In this document: positions 1-7,079 of the stretch, piece after piece | Position numbering within the stretch: the first letter of the stretch is position 1 | How the letters are laid out: every line of letters starts with the position of its first letter | Assembly (NCBI GenBank): GCA_002327925.1 | Contig: DCVA01000027.1 | Coordinates: forward strand, 1-21,313 | Direction of reading: 5' to 3' | DNA: 21,313 nt | Source of the DNA: Anaerolineales bacterium UBA2200 | GTDB lineage: Bacteria; Chloroflexota; Anaerolineae; UBA2200 | Position numbers and translations under genes: made by a program | The notes under the pieces: generated by a model | What the model saw: the letters and a program-made list of their open reading frames with translations, nothing else | What the model was told of the DNA's origin: nothing | Databases searched by the model: none

Positions 1-39
1 CATTATCATTTGATTTGACGCGGCCATGGCGGGTAAGTG

Positions 40-1107
40 TCACGCTGGCCCGCCTTGTGCGAGGGACACCTGTGGTCCACCGGGCGTGTCACGCACCTCC
101 CAGCCGAGGTCGGCGAGGCTTCGCCTGAGCCGGTCTGCAGCAGACCAGTCGCGGCGGGAGCGGGCTTCCTCTCTCTGGCGGACCAGGGTCAATACCTCCG
201 TTGGGGGCCGTGCTGCAGCCTGTGCAGCCGCCGGGCGTGACTCGACCTGCGTTTGTTCCCATACGGAAGGGGGAATGCCATCCAGCGGATCCGGCATCCT
301 CACAGTGCCCAGCTCTTCGAGAGCGAGTTCCTGGCCATGCTCAAAGCGCCGCTCCGTGCCAACCTGACAGAGGCAGATGCCTCCCCGCCCCATCACTCGG
401 CAACGGCGATCCATCAGGTCGATTACCAGAGCCGTATGTTCGTCTATACCCAGCACTCGAATTGCGGGCGGCAGCATGGCTTGGAGCTTGACGAACCTGT
501 CCCTGCCCACAAAGCCATAGCTCGTGTCCAGCTCAGCGCCGCCGTCGGTGTTGTTCCAGTGGGACACGAGAGCCAGGCGCAGACCATAGGCACCGAGGAG
601 GTTCAGGCCGGGCAACCAGTGCAGGTCCTCACCCACCTTGTAAATCTCATAGACGGGCAGGACCATTTCACTGATGGCGATCGTGGCTGCGCTGGCCAGA
701 ATGAGAGCCGCTCCGCGGCGATGGCGCGCCAGAATGGTTTGCCATGTGAGACTACCCTCAAGCTGGCGGACGGCATAGGACGGGCTTCCGGGTCCGAGGA
801 AGACAGCATCCGCTCGGCGGATCGGCGCCACGACGTCCTCACCGTCCGGACTAAAGGCGGTGCCACGAGCGCGAGCCGCGACCACTGTGACCGCCGGCTG
901 GTGGCCGGCCAGGTGCTGCCGCATGAACTCAGCAATCCTGTTGGCCACAGGAAAGGAGTTCGGTTGAAAACCGGCTGGCGTTTCGACGACTGAGACAATC
1001 GGCGGCTGTGGCAGCCGACGGAACAGCCAGTCATAGAGCCGACGACCACTGGTGGAGGTCTCGCCGGAGCTAAGCAAGACGACAGTTCCTGGCCGCACGG
1101 TCGTCAC
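40..1107 (-). CDS. Peptidase S51/cyanophycinase-like protein with a CysRS-like C-terminal tail
   Basis: A protein of 355 residues from a GTG start at 1107. I chose this start because GTG overlaps the TGA of the upstream peroxiredoxin-like gene as GTGA, a usual sign of translational coupling. An ORF extending to 1170 would overlap that gene by 67 bases. The N-terminal part (about 5-235) begins with a beta strand and SSGETS, has a GPGSPSYAVRQL segment, and has a following strand with LASAAT. These fit the class-I-glutamine-amidotransferase-like fold of peptidase S51/cyanophycinase proteins, where a Ser in a strand-turn-helix elbow is the nucleophile. I cannot assign the triad with certainty. 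The last 50 or so residues (REEAR, DWSAADRLR, then DTPGG) closely resemble the C-terminal end of cysteinyl-tRNA synthetase. That suggests a domain fusion of unknown purpose. It is the last gene of the hydrolase, selenoprotein, S51-like cluster. Substrate unknown. Confidence 0.7.
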   Translation of the reverse strand: MTTVRPGTVVLLSSGETSTSGRRLYDWLFRRLPQPPIVSVVETPAGFQPNSFPVANRIAEFMRQHLAGHQPAVTVVAARARGTAFSPDGEDVVAPIRRADAVFLGPGSPSYAVRQLEGSLTWQTILARHRRGAALILASAATIAISEMVLPVYEIYKVGEDLHWLPGLNLLGAYGLRLALVSHWNNTDGGAELDTSYGFVGRDRFVKLQAMLPPAIRVLGIDEHTALVIDLMDRRCRVMGRGGICLCQVGTERRFEHGQELALEELGTVRMPDPLDGIPPSVWEQTQVESRPAAAQAAARPPTEVLTLVRQREEARSRRDWSAADRLRRSLADLGWEVRDTPGGPQVSLAQGGPA

Positions 1108-1580
1108 CGCGTCTCCTGGTTGATGTGGTCCAGTAGTTGGAGAATCTCCCTGTTGGCTGGCAGGTCGCACATGGTACTGCTGTGGTGTCGATAGCGCACC
1201 CGACCGCGCCGGTCGATCAGGAATTGGGCAGGCATGCGTCCCAGCTTGACGACGCTGACCTCCTGGCCAAACAAGTCAGCCACGCTGTGGTCCGGATCCG
1301 CCAGGCCCACGAAGGGCATGTCGTGCTCTTTCCACCACCGAGCAAAGCTGAGCGGATCCTCCGGCCCAATGGCGATAACCTCGGTGATCCTTCTGACAAA
1401 TTCCGGATAGTCCTGGCGCAACTGCGCCATGTGCCGACGGCAGAATGGTCAGGCAAACCCCCGATTGAAGACAAGCAGGATGTTCTTGACGCCGCGATAG
1501 TCGGCAAGTCGGATGGCCCTGCCAGAGGGGTCGGTCAGGGTGAAATCGGGAGCTTCGGTAGCATTGATTCCAGCGTCCAT
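1104..1580 (-). CDS. Peroxiredoxin-like (AhpC/TSA, thioredoxin-fold) selenoprotein, UxxC active site, read through TGA
   Basis: Read as one gene of 158 residues with selenocysteine at residue 44. The minus-strand frame runs from ATG 1580 to a TGA at 1451-1449 and continues in the same frame to a stop at 1106-1104. The residues around the first TGA are FNRGFA-[TGA]-PFCRRHMAQLRQDY. Relatives in the redoxin/peroxiredoxin-like family have CPFC or CPYC here, so TGA replaces the first, catalytic cysteine. The N-terminal APDFTLTDPSG and the downstream GPEDP, FVGLADPDH and LGRMPAQFLIDRRGRVRY segments are typical of that family, and nothing else is damaged. ATG 1580 is chosen because CAGGAG lies 6 bases upstream; ATG 1610 is possible. 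Likely role: reduction of peroxides or a thiol-disulfide exchange, in the cytoplasm. The gene lies 32 bases after the hydrolase and shares GTGA with the S51-like gene. The alternative, a nonsense-mutated pseudogene, is less likely. Confidence 0.8.
1414..1429 (-). promoter_or_regulatory. Candidate bacterial SECIS stem-loop inside the selenoprotein gene
   Basis: In the mRNA, counting from the base after UGA, bases 20-35 form a perfect 6-bp stem UGGCGC/GCGCCA with the tetraloop AGUU. The loop starts 25 bases after UGA and has G as its second base. Known bSECIS rules are a small apical loop, a G among its first two bases, and roughly 16-37 bases between UGA and loop; all three are met. A second hairpin (1427-1448), starting right after UGA, shares three bases with it and would compete. 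SelB binding is inferred. Confidence 0.6.
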
Positions 1581-1612
1581 CATCATCTCCTGGTCCAGAA
1601 TGCACGGCATGC

Positions 1613-2599
1613 CTATCGCGAGCGTAGAAAATCCATCACAGCGTCCATGAACTCGAGCGGACATTCCTCCTGGGGAACGTGACCACAGTTCGGAAGAACC
1701 GCCAGGTCGGCCCCCGGCAGCTCGCTGCTCAACCGGATGCTCTGTGCAGTGGGCACCCACCGGTCATCATCCCCGGCTATGACCAGGGTGGGCATGGCAA
1801 CGTCCTTCAGTTGTGTTTCTATGCCCATCTCACGGTCAGCCACCGTGAACTCCCAGAAAGCGCGATCCCAGTTGTCGGCCTGAAGGGGCTTCTTGTAGCC
1901 GTCAAGCACATCAGGCCCGATTCGAGACGGATCATGCCAGGCCGATGGCAAGGCGCTCTCGAGCCGGCCGACCAAGAAGCGCACCAGCAGAGGGCTGAGG
2001 TGACGCACCTGTGGCAGTGCCGACGCAGCTCGAAGCCATGGTGAGTCTCCGCCTGTCTCGTAGATGGCCGGGCTGACCAGGACAAGAGCATCGACACGCT
2101 CGGGAGAGCGCAGCGCCGTGAGAATGGCGATGGTGCCGCCTGCCGAGTTGCCAACCAGTGTGGCGTTCCTTACCCCCAAGCGGTCCAGCAGGGCGAGCGT
2201 CAGATCCACCTGAGCTGCGGTGCCGTACGGGCTCTGACCCTCCCAATCGCCAGGAAGAGGGCGCTCGGTCAGCCCAAACGCCGGGCGGTCAAAGGCGATG
2301 ACCGTTCCGAGATGAGAGAAGGGCTCCATCACGTGTCGCCAGGAGAAGGTACTGGAGCCAAAGCCATGAAGAAGCACAAAGACCGGTTGGCCGGCGCCCG
2401 CCAATTTGTAGTGCACGGTGAGGCCGTTCACCTCTATGAACAGGCTGTCGGGATCTGCGAGCTCCTCGGGGGGGACAGTACCCTGCAGGGGCGGCACGGG
2501 TACAAGGAAGGGTCCGAGGACCAGCACGGTCAGCAGTAGGACAAGAACCCATACCAGGGTGTGGCCAAGACGTTTGATGAAGGGCTTCCCAGTTGTCAT
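1613..2599 (-). CDS. Membrane-anchored alpha/beta hydrolase
   Basis: A 328-residue protein with an uncleaved N-terminal membrane anchor (about residues 13-33, very Leu/Val rich) and an alpha/beta-hydrolase domain. Visible motifs are the oxyanion-hole HGFGSS (79-84), the nucleophile elbow GNSAGG with Ser152, the acid in AGDDDRWVP (Asp278 or 279) and the catalytic His307 in NCGHVP. A cap segment with aromatic residues lies between about 180 and 255. The frame stays open back to 3172, but that extension lies over the TPR gene and loses the anchor position, so I start at ATG 2599. A TATAAT box ends 9 bases before this ATG and there is no clear Shine-Dalgarno site. The gene is first in the probable operon with the selenoprotein and S51-like gene. 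The substrate (ester, lactone, epoxide or haloalkane) cannot be told. Confidence 0.85.
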   Translation of the reverse strand: MTTGKPFIKRLGHTLVWVLVLLLTVLVLGPFLVPVPPLQGTVPPEELADPDSLFIEVNGLTVHYKLAGAGQPVFVLLHGFGSSTFSWRHVMEPFSHLGTVIAFDRPAFGLTERPLPGDWEGQSPYGTAAQVDLTLALLDRLGVRNATLVGNSAGGTIAILTALRSPERVDALVLVSPAIYETGGDSPWLRAASALPQVRHLSPLLVRFLVGRLESALPSAWHDPSRIGPDVLDGYKKPLQADNWDRAFWEFTVADREMGIETQLKDVAMPTLVIAGDDDRWVPTAQSIRLSSELPGADLAVLPNCGHVPQEECPLEFMDAVMDFLRSR

Positions 2600-2608
2600 C
2601 TTGTATCC

Positions 2609-2637
2609 ATTATAGCTTTGCAGGGGCAGCCGGCGAA
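2609..2637 (-). promoter_or_regulatory. Probable promoter of the hydrolase-selenoprotein cluster
   Basis: A perfect TATAAT (minus strand, 2614-2609) lies 17 bases from a weak -35 TTCGCC (2637-2632). The predicted transcript start is only about 2-3 bases before ATG 2599, so the mRNA would be nearly leaderless. Confidence 0.5.
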
Positions 2638-2648
2638 ATGATAGCGCG

Positions 2649-2677
2649 TTGACAACCCGCAGGAAAGACGGCATAAT
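2649..2677 (+). promoter_or_regulatory. Sigma-70-type promoter of the TPR gene
   Basis: A perfect -35 TTGACA (2649-2654), a 17-base spacer and -10 CATAAT (2672-2677). It is divergent from the hydrolase promoter, with the two hexamer sets about 12 bases apart, so polymerases at the two sites may interfere with each other. Confidence 0.7.
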
Positions 2678-2728
2678 CATGGCACAAGGCGTGGCTGCAT
2701 CGGGCTGCAGGATACCAAAGGAGGATGC

Positions 2729-4501
2729 ATGGCCAGGGTTGCTCTGCAAGACTACCTCAATGAAGCTCGCGAGCTCATCAACGGGCAGGCTTTCGACGAA
2801 GCGATCGCCATCTGCCGGCACATCTTGCTTCGCTATCCCAAGCACATTCGCACCTACCAGATCCTCGGTGAAGCCTGTTTGGAGAAAGGCGAGACCGACG
2901 AGGCCATCGCCGTCTTCAAACGCCTTCTCGATCACGCCGACCCGGAGAACTTTAGCGCCTACGCGGGCCTTGGCGTGGCCTATGAGGACCTTGGGCAGCT
3001 GCCTCAGGCCATCTGGTATATGGAGCGAGCGTTTGAGTTGGCGCCCAACACGGAGGACGCTCGCGATGCCCTGCGCCGGCTTTATCAGAAGAGGGATGGC
3101 AGCGAGCCGGACCGTATCCGCCACAACAAGGTGGCGCTGGCACGGCTGTACGCCAAGGGTGGCCAGTACCAACAGGCCATACAGGAACTACGTTTGTTGC
3201 TGGACACTGAGCCAGCACCGGGCCGCCTGGACTTGCGGCTGTCTCTGGCAGAGACTCTATGGCGCGATGGGCGTCGCGAGCAGGCGGCTGACGTAGCGCG
3301 CAGCATTCTTCAGACGGCGCCGGACTGTCTGAAGGCAATCCTCCTGCTGGGCAAGATCCTAATCGAGAAGGGGCGTTGCGATGAGGGCGTTGCCATTCTT
3401 GTCCGCACCCGAGCCCTGGACCCGGAGAATCTCACTGCCCAGGCGCTGTTCGGTGCCGATTCGCCCCTGACGCTAGAGCAGGTGATGATCCCAAGGATTC
3501 AGCCGAGGGCAACGCAGCCGGCCGCGGTGGAACCGCCAATCGGAGAGCCGGCTGAGGATGAGGCAGTCACAGGACCGCAGGAAGCTATCCCATCGTCAGC
3601 GGAAGAGGTAGCTGAGACGCCTGTCTCCGAAGCGCAGGCCCAAGCTGGAGAGTCCGAGCCGGCACTCCGCGAGCTGACAGCCGGAGAGGCAATACTCCCT
3701 GCACCGGTACTGGAAGTCGCGGTGCCCGCCGCTGAGGCAGACGGTCTGACTCTGGCTCCGCCGCCCGAGCCCCGGACCGCAGACGAGGTAGCTGCGGCGA
3801 CAGAGCCAGCTCCTCCCGAGTCGCCCGAAGAGGGGTCGGGTGGACCCGAAGGTGTGACTGAGCAACCTGTAACTACAGTCGAAGGGGAAGCCATACCCGG
3901 GACAGAATCAACGGTCCAGGAGACGGCGGTCACCGAGGTGCCCGGGACGAACTCGCAGGAGACCGTGATTGTTGGCACGCAGGAGTCAGCCGACGATCTG
4001 CCGTCGCAACCAGCGGCGGTCGAAATACATCAGGTCAGCCAGGTGGAGCCGGCGCCGACAGAGCTGGCCATTACGGAACTGACCGGTCCAGTCACCTCCA
4101 GGGCCAGTGTGGCCAAACGCCGGCGCAAGAAGCTCGGCGCCGATGCGCTCGTATTGGAGGCGATGTCCGGTGTAAGTGCAGGGCTCCTGTCGGAGATCGA
4201 ACGTTGTCGACAGGTGCTGGAACAGAAGCCAAAGGATGATGAGGCCCGCCTGGCCCTGGCGCGTGCTTATCGCGATGCGGCCCAGATCAAACTGGCATTG
4301 CAGGAGTATGACACCCTGGCGCACAGCAAGACGAAGAAGGTAGCGGAGGTGGTTGCCGACATGGAGGGGCTGGTTGCCTCCCGGCCGGACAATTTGGAGG
4401 CCCACGAGCTGCTGGCTGATGCGTATGCCAAGAATGGCCAGTTGCAAAAGGCCCTGGAACGTTATCGCTGGGTGCTCGAGCGAATGCGCGAATCCTCCTG
4501 A
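2729..4501 (+). CDS. Tetratricopeptide repeat protein with two TPR blocks and a long acidic linker
   Basis: A 590-residue protein. Residues 1 to about 235 hold consecutive TPR units, recognisable by A-x-L-G-x-AY and A-x-x-x-Y/F-x-x-x-L/A-x-x-x-P patterns (for example ILGEACLEKGETDEAIAVF). Residues about 255-445 form a low-complexity Glu/Ala/Pro/Thr-rich linker. A basic KRRRKK patch (about 463-468) precedes a second TPR block to the end. There is no signal peptide or membrane segment, so it is probably a cytoplasmic scaffold or adaptor. The partners are unknown. A strong Shine-Dalgarno AAAGGAGG (2717-2724) sits just before ATG 2729, and a consensus promoter lies 50 bases upstream. ndk follows 84 bases downstream on the same strand. 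The function is not recognisable from sequence. Confidence 0.85.
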   Translation: MARVALQDYLNEARELINGQAFDEAIAICRHILLRYPKHIRTYQILGEACLEKGETDEAIAVFKRLLDHADPENFSAYAGLGVAYEDLGQLPQAIWYMERAFELAPNTEDARDALRRLYQKRDGSEPDRIRHNKVALARLYAKGGQYQQAIQELRLLLDTEPAPGRLDLRLSLAETLWRDGRREQAADVARSILQTAPDCLKAILLLGKILIEKGRCDEGVAILVRTRALDPENLTAQALFGADSPLTLEQVMIPRIQPRATQPAAVEPPIGEPAEDEAVTGPQEAIPSSAEEVAETPVSEAQAQAGESEPALRELTAGEAILPAPVLEVAVPAAEADGLTLAPPPEPRTADEVAAATEPAPPESPEEGSGGPEGVTEQPVTTVEGEAIPGTESTVQETAVTEVPGTNSQETVIVGTQESADDLPSQPAAVEIHQVSQVEPAPTELAITELTGPVTSRASVAKRRRKKLGADALVLEAMSGVSAGLLSEIERCRQVLEQKPKDDEARLALARAYRDAAQIKLALQEYDTLAHSKTKKVAEVVADMEGLVASRPDNLEAHELLADAYAKNGQLQKALERYRWVLERMRESS

Positions 4502-4513
4502 CGAACGGATTTG

Positions 4514-4547
4514 GAGACTGGCACTAGAGATGTGGCATCTCAGTCTC
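4514..4547 (+). other. Hairpin in the TPR-ndk spacer
   Basis: GAGACT (4514-4519) pairs with AGTCTC (4542-4547), and GAGATG (4527-4532) pairs with CATCTC (4536-4541) around a TGG loop. A 7-base bulge separates the two stems on the 5' side. No T-run follows, so this is not a standard terminator. It could be a processing or stabilising element between the TPR gene and ndk. Confidence 0.4.
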
Positions 4548-4585
4548 TGGTTGAACGAAATTCTGATTGTGGAGACATCGGAGCG

Positions 4586-5035
4586 ATGGAAAGAACGCTG
4601 GTAATTGTCAAGCCTGACGGAGTTCAGCGTGGCCTGACGGGGGAGATCATATCACGGCTGGAAAGACGCGGGCTCAAGATCGTGGGGCTGAAGATGATGC
4701 AGATCAGCCGGGAGTTGGCCGCGAGGCATTATGGTGTCCATGTGGGTAAGCCGTTCTACGACGGACTGGTCAACTACATCACCTCCAGCCCCGTGGTAGT
4801 CATGGCGGTAGAAGGTGAGCGCGCCATCGAGCTGGTCCGGCAGACAATGGGCAAAACCAACCCGCTCGAAGCGGCACCTGGTACCATTCGGGCAGACCTG
4901 GCTGTGGAGATCGGTCGCAACCTGGTACACGGTTCAGATGGACCGCAGACTGCCGAGTTCGAGCTGGGGCTGTTCTTCCGCCCGGAGGAGCTGGTGTCCT
5001 GGGAGTGTAGCGCAGAGCGCTGGATCTCAGAGTAG
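4586..5035 (+). CDS. ndk: Nucleoside diphosphate kinase
   Basis: A 149-residue cytoplasmic enzyme that moves the gamma phosphate from ATP to nucleoside diphosphates through a phosphohistidine, balancing the NTP and dNTP pools. The N-terminus ERTLVIVKPDGVQRG is the classic NDK start. The catalytic His is residue 115 in NLVHGSDG. The HYGVHVGKPFY and SSPVVVMAVEG segments and the ending FF.EL..W are all as expected, and the length is near the usual 140-150. I start at ATG 4586 because the frame upstream is unlike NDK; a GGAG lies a few bases before it. The gene ends 10 bases before a bidirectional terminator shared with the converging rsfS. Confidence 0.97.
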   Translation: MERTLVIVKPDGVQRGLTGEIISRLERRGLKIVGLKMMQISRELAARHYGVHVGKPFYDGLVNYITSSPVVVMAVEGERAIELVRQTMGKTNPLEAAPGTIRADLAVEIGRNLVHGSDGPQTAEFELGLFFRPEELVSWECSAERWISE

Positions 5036-5043
5036 TCCAAACC

Positions 5044-5085
5044 AAAAGGCCAGGACCGGGAATCTCCCTGCCCTGGCCTCTTTTG
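5044..5085. terminator. Bidirectional rho-independent terminator between ndk and rsfS
   Basis: GGCCAGG (5048-5054) pairs with CCTGGCC (5072-5078). On the plus strand TCTTTTGT follows. On the minus strand CCTTTTGGTTT follows. It sits between two converging genes, ending both. Confidence 0.8.
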
Positions 5086-5093
5086 TCATGGGC

Positions 5094-5456
5094 CTAGAGG
5101 ATACGAACGACGGTGCGTGCGTCTTTCCAGAGCTGCTCGAGGTTGTAGTAGCGTCGCGTCGGCGGCGAGAAGATGTGTACAACAACGGAGCCAAAGTCCA
5201 TCAGCAGCCAGCCAGACGCGGTGCTGCCCTCGCCGCGCAGGAGCTTTGTGCCAGTTGTCTGCATTTTGCTGCGCACTTCCTCGGCCAGAGCGTGCAGCTG
5301 CCGCTCGCTTGCTCCACTGCAGATGACAAAGTAGTCGGCTATGGATGACAGGGTGCGGATGTCCAGCAGCACCACATCCTCCCCCATCTTTCCGACGACG
5401 GATTCTACGATTGTCTGACCCAGTTGCTCCGCTTCCAGGGCATTCCTCCCTCTCAT
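5094..5456 (-). CDS. rsfS: Ribosomal silencing factor RsfS (Iojap family)
   Basis: About 120 residues of the RsfS/Iojap/YbeB family, which binds ribosomal protein uL14 and blocks subunit joining when nutrients are scarce. Typical segments are EDVVLLDIRTLSSIADYFVICSG, RQLHALAEEVRSKM, GSTASGWLLMDFGSVVVHIF and RRYYNLEQLW. The frame is open far upstream, but the conserved region begins near EAEQLGQTIVES. I give ATG 5456. A GGGAGGA site lies inside the first codons and is correctly spaced for a CTG at 5438, so the true start may be that codon, giving 114 residues. The gene is divergent from the PfkB-type kinase. In many bacteria rsfS sits with nadD; here it does not. Confidence 0.9.
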   Translation of the reverse strand: MRGRNALEAEQLGQTIVESVVGKMGEDVVLLDIRTLSSIADYFVICSGASERQLHALAEEVRSKMQTTGTKLLRGEGSTASGWLLMDFGSVVVHIFSPPTRRYYNLEQLWKDARTVVRIL

Positions 5457-5490
5457 TGCAGCCGCGTGCACGATGTCCGATGTCCCTCTC

Positions 5491-5518
5491 ATTGTAGCGC
5501 AGGCGTCGCGAGGGACAA
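5491..5518 (-). promoter_or_regulatory. Possible rsfS promoter
   Basis: Minus-strand TTGTCC (5518-5513), a 16-base spacer and TACAAT (5496-5491). The predicted transcript start near 5485 would exclude the upstream ATG at 5492. The match is moderate. Confidence 0.4.
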
Positions 5519-5596
5519 AACCCAAAGTCAGCACCTTGGTAATGATAGCGTAGGCGCGGCGCACGGCAAATGCTGCAGCCCCTGCCTGAGAACTGA

Positions 5597-5625
5597 TTGA
5601 CAAAGGGCGGATGATGATGTAGAGT
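5597..5625 (+). promoter_or_regulatory. Promoter of the PfkB-type kinase
   Basis: A perfect -35 TTGACA (5597-5602), a 17-base spacer and -10 TAGAGT (5620-5625). The start of transcription would fall about 6 bases before ATG 5638, leaving almost no leader. Confidence 0.55.
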
Positions 5626-5637
5626 AGCAGCCAGCCC

Positions 5638-6681
5638 ATGGACTCTGCCACGATCGAACTCCTGCAGATCATACCGCGAATGGCCGGGCGCCACGTTCTG
5701 GTCGTTGGTGATCTGTTTCTTGATGAATACTGGGTTGGCCGGGCCAAGCGACTGTCGCGTGAGGCCCCTATCCCCGTTCTCGAGTCAACCCGGCGCTTCT
5801 ATGTGCCCGGGGGTGCTGCAAACCCGGCTCACAACATCGTGGCCCTGGGTGGCAGGGCCAGCGTTGTGGGTCTCATCGGAGATGACTCGGCCGGTCAGCA
5901 GCTGCTCAGGGAATTGCGGGTGGCGGCGATAGGCACCTCGGGCGTTGCCATCGACCCCGACCGTCCAACGACCACCAAGACAAGGGTGATGGCGGAAGGC
6001 TCACGGATGTTCCCTCAGCAGGTCGCGCGCGTCGACCAGGTCGACAGGAGCGGCTTGAGCCCAGTGGTGGAGGCAGAACTGGCCATTCAGGTGCAGCATC
6101 TGCTGGGTGAGGTCGAGGCGGTGCTTGTCTCCGACTACCAGACAGGAGTGGCCACGCCGACCGTTGTCGCAGCTACCCTGTCCGGCGCCAGAAAGCGTGC
6201 TCTGCGCTGCACAGTGGATGCTCAGGGGTCGTTCGCCAAGTATTCTGGATTTGACCTCATCAAAGCCAATCGCCAGGAAGCGGAGACCGAGTTAGGACGC
6301 GAGCTGGTCAGTGATACGGACTACTGCCAGGCAGGTGGGGAGTTGCTGGATCTCTTGAATGCCTCGGCCGCGGTGCTCACAAGGGGAGCTGAAGGGCTGT
6401 CGCTGGTTTCGAGAGCCGAGGGCTGCCGCCATCTGGAGGCCGCCAATCGCAGTGAGGTTTTTGACGTAACGGGGGCGGGCGACACCATTATTGCCGTTGT
6501 TACCCTGGCCTGGTTAGCGGGTGCAAGCTTGTGGCAGGCGGCGGAGCTGGCCAACCTCGCCGCAGGTTTGGTCGTTCGCAAGCTGGGTAACGGGATTGTG
6601 AGCCCGGAGGAGTTGAGCGAGGCGGTGAGGAACACAGCTGGTATGACTCACAACCCGGACATGACGGGAAGGCTAGGCTAG
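5638..6681 (+). CDS. PfkB-family sugar kinase, RfaE/HldE kinase-domain type
   Basis: A 347-residue ribokinase-fold protein. The N-terminal GDLFLDEYWVG and RLSREAPIPVLE segments and the PGGAANPAHN motif (about 58-67) match the kinase half of the RfaE/HldE (heptose-7-phosphate kinase) group. The PfkB signature DVTGAGDT contains the catalytic base Asp282. KANRQEAE and LTRGAEGLSL are the usual ATP-site neighbours. The adenylyltransferase half of HldE is absent and no other heptose gene is nearby, so the true sugar phosphate may differ. I start at ATG 5638, just after a consensus promoter. ATG 5680 (MAGRHVLVVGD) is possible; neither has a good Shine-Dalgarno site. The stop TAG touches the ATG of the next membrane protein, so the two are likely co-transcribed. 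Confidence 0.85.
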   Translation: MDSATIELLQIIPRMAGRHVLVVGDLFLDEYWVGRAKRLSREAPIPVLESTRRFYVPGGAANPAHNIVALGGRASVVGLIGDDSAGQQLLRELRVAAIGTSGVAIDPDRPTTTKTRVMAEGSRMFPQQVARVDQVDRSGLSPVVEAELAIQVQHLLGEVEAVLVSDYQTGVATPTVVAATLSGARKRALRCTVDAQGSFAKYSGFDLIKANRQEAETELGRELVSDTDYCQAGGELLDLLNASAAVLTRGAEGLSLVSRAEGCRHLEAANRSEVFDVTGAGDTIIAVVTLAWLAGASLWQAAELANLAAGLVVRKLGNGIVSPEELSEAVRNTAGMTHNPDMTGRLG

Positions 6682-6996
6682 ATGCGTGGTCAGTGGGGAG
6701 GCAGGAGCATACTCTCAGCTGTGCTGGGCGCGGTTGTGGGGACTCTGCTTGAGGGTGGAGTCAACGGCGTCGTCGGATACGAAGTGATCCGAAATGGTCA
6801 AATCTGGGGAGCCGCGCTGGCACTCTTCCTGGTCTCGCTGCCAAACTTTGCCCGTATGGGACAACTGACCGTCAAGAGCGACAAGCCGGCAGTCAACCTG
6901 GCTGCCGGGCTGGCCCTGTTTGTTGTTATTTCAGTTTTCCTGAGTGTGGTCTTCTTCGCTATCTTGGCCCTGATTGCCCGTTTGTTCGCTCGCTGA
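6682..6996 (+). CDS. Small hypothetical membrane protein
   Basis: A 104-residue protein that I do not recognise. Hydrophobic stretches at about 9-33, 42-57 and 71-101 suggest three membrane segments, separated by a short loop with SDKPAVN. The first segment is Gly rich. The ATG follows directly after the stop of the kinase gene, and GGGAAGG (6666-6672) is a usable ribosome binding site. It probably belongs to the kinase operon. After it come 83 bases without a gene before the DUF6391 protein. Confidence 0.7.
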   Translation: MRGQWGGRSILSAVLGAVVGTLLEGGVNGVVGYEVIRNGQIWGAALALFLVSLPNFARMGQLTVKSDKPAVNLAAGLALFVVISVFLSVVFFAILALIARLFAR

Positions 6997-7079
6997 TCCG
7001 TTACTGGGAGGGTCCGCGCTGGTCGCCAGGGTTGCTGCGATTCTGTGAATGCAATGTCTGCGCCTGAAGGGAGCGGCTC

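Noticed and set aside
1..39. Possible promoter-like TTGACG near the left edge
   Set aside because: No matching -10 box is visible within the window, and the flanking sequence is missing.
1104..1580. Reading the TGA as tryptophan or as a pseudogene mutation
   Set aside because: TGA ends other genes in the window (for example at 7586 and 12912). The mutation would have to hit exactly the catalytic Cys codon with a SECIS-like stem following.
1449..1760. Separate N-terminal peroxiredoxin fragment ending at TGA
   Set aside because: It joins in frame with the downstream half at the active-site position. The part before 1580 overlaps the end of the hydrolase gene and is not family sequence.
2600..3172. 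Upstream extension of the hydrolase frame
   Set aside because: It lies antisense to the TPR gene and across the divergent promoters. The membrane anchor begins naturally at ATG 2599.
3499..3978. Ser/Gly/Ala-rich open frame antisense to the TPR linker
   Set aside because: Its composition mirrors the low-complexity Glu/Pro/Ala linker on the other strand; there is no ribosome binding site.
5450..5495. Short repeated AATGAGAGGGA near the rsfS start
   Set aside because: Two 11-base copies about 36 bases apart are too little to call a repeat element.
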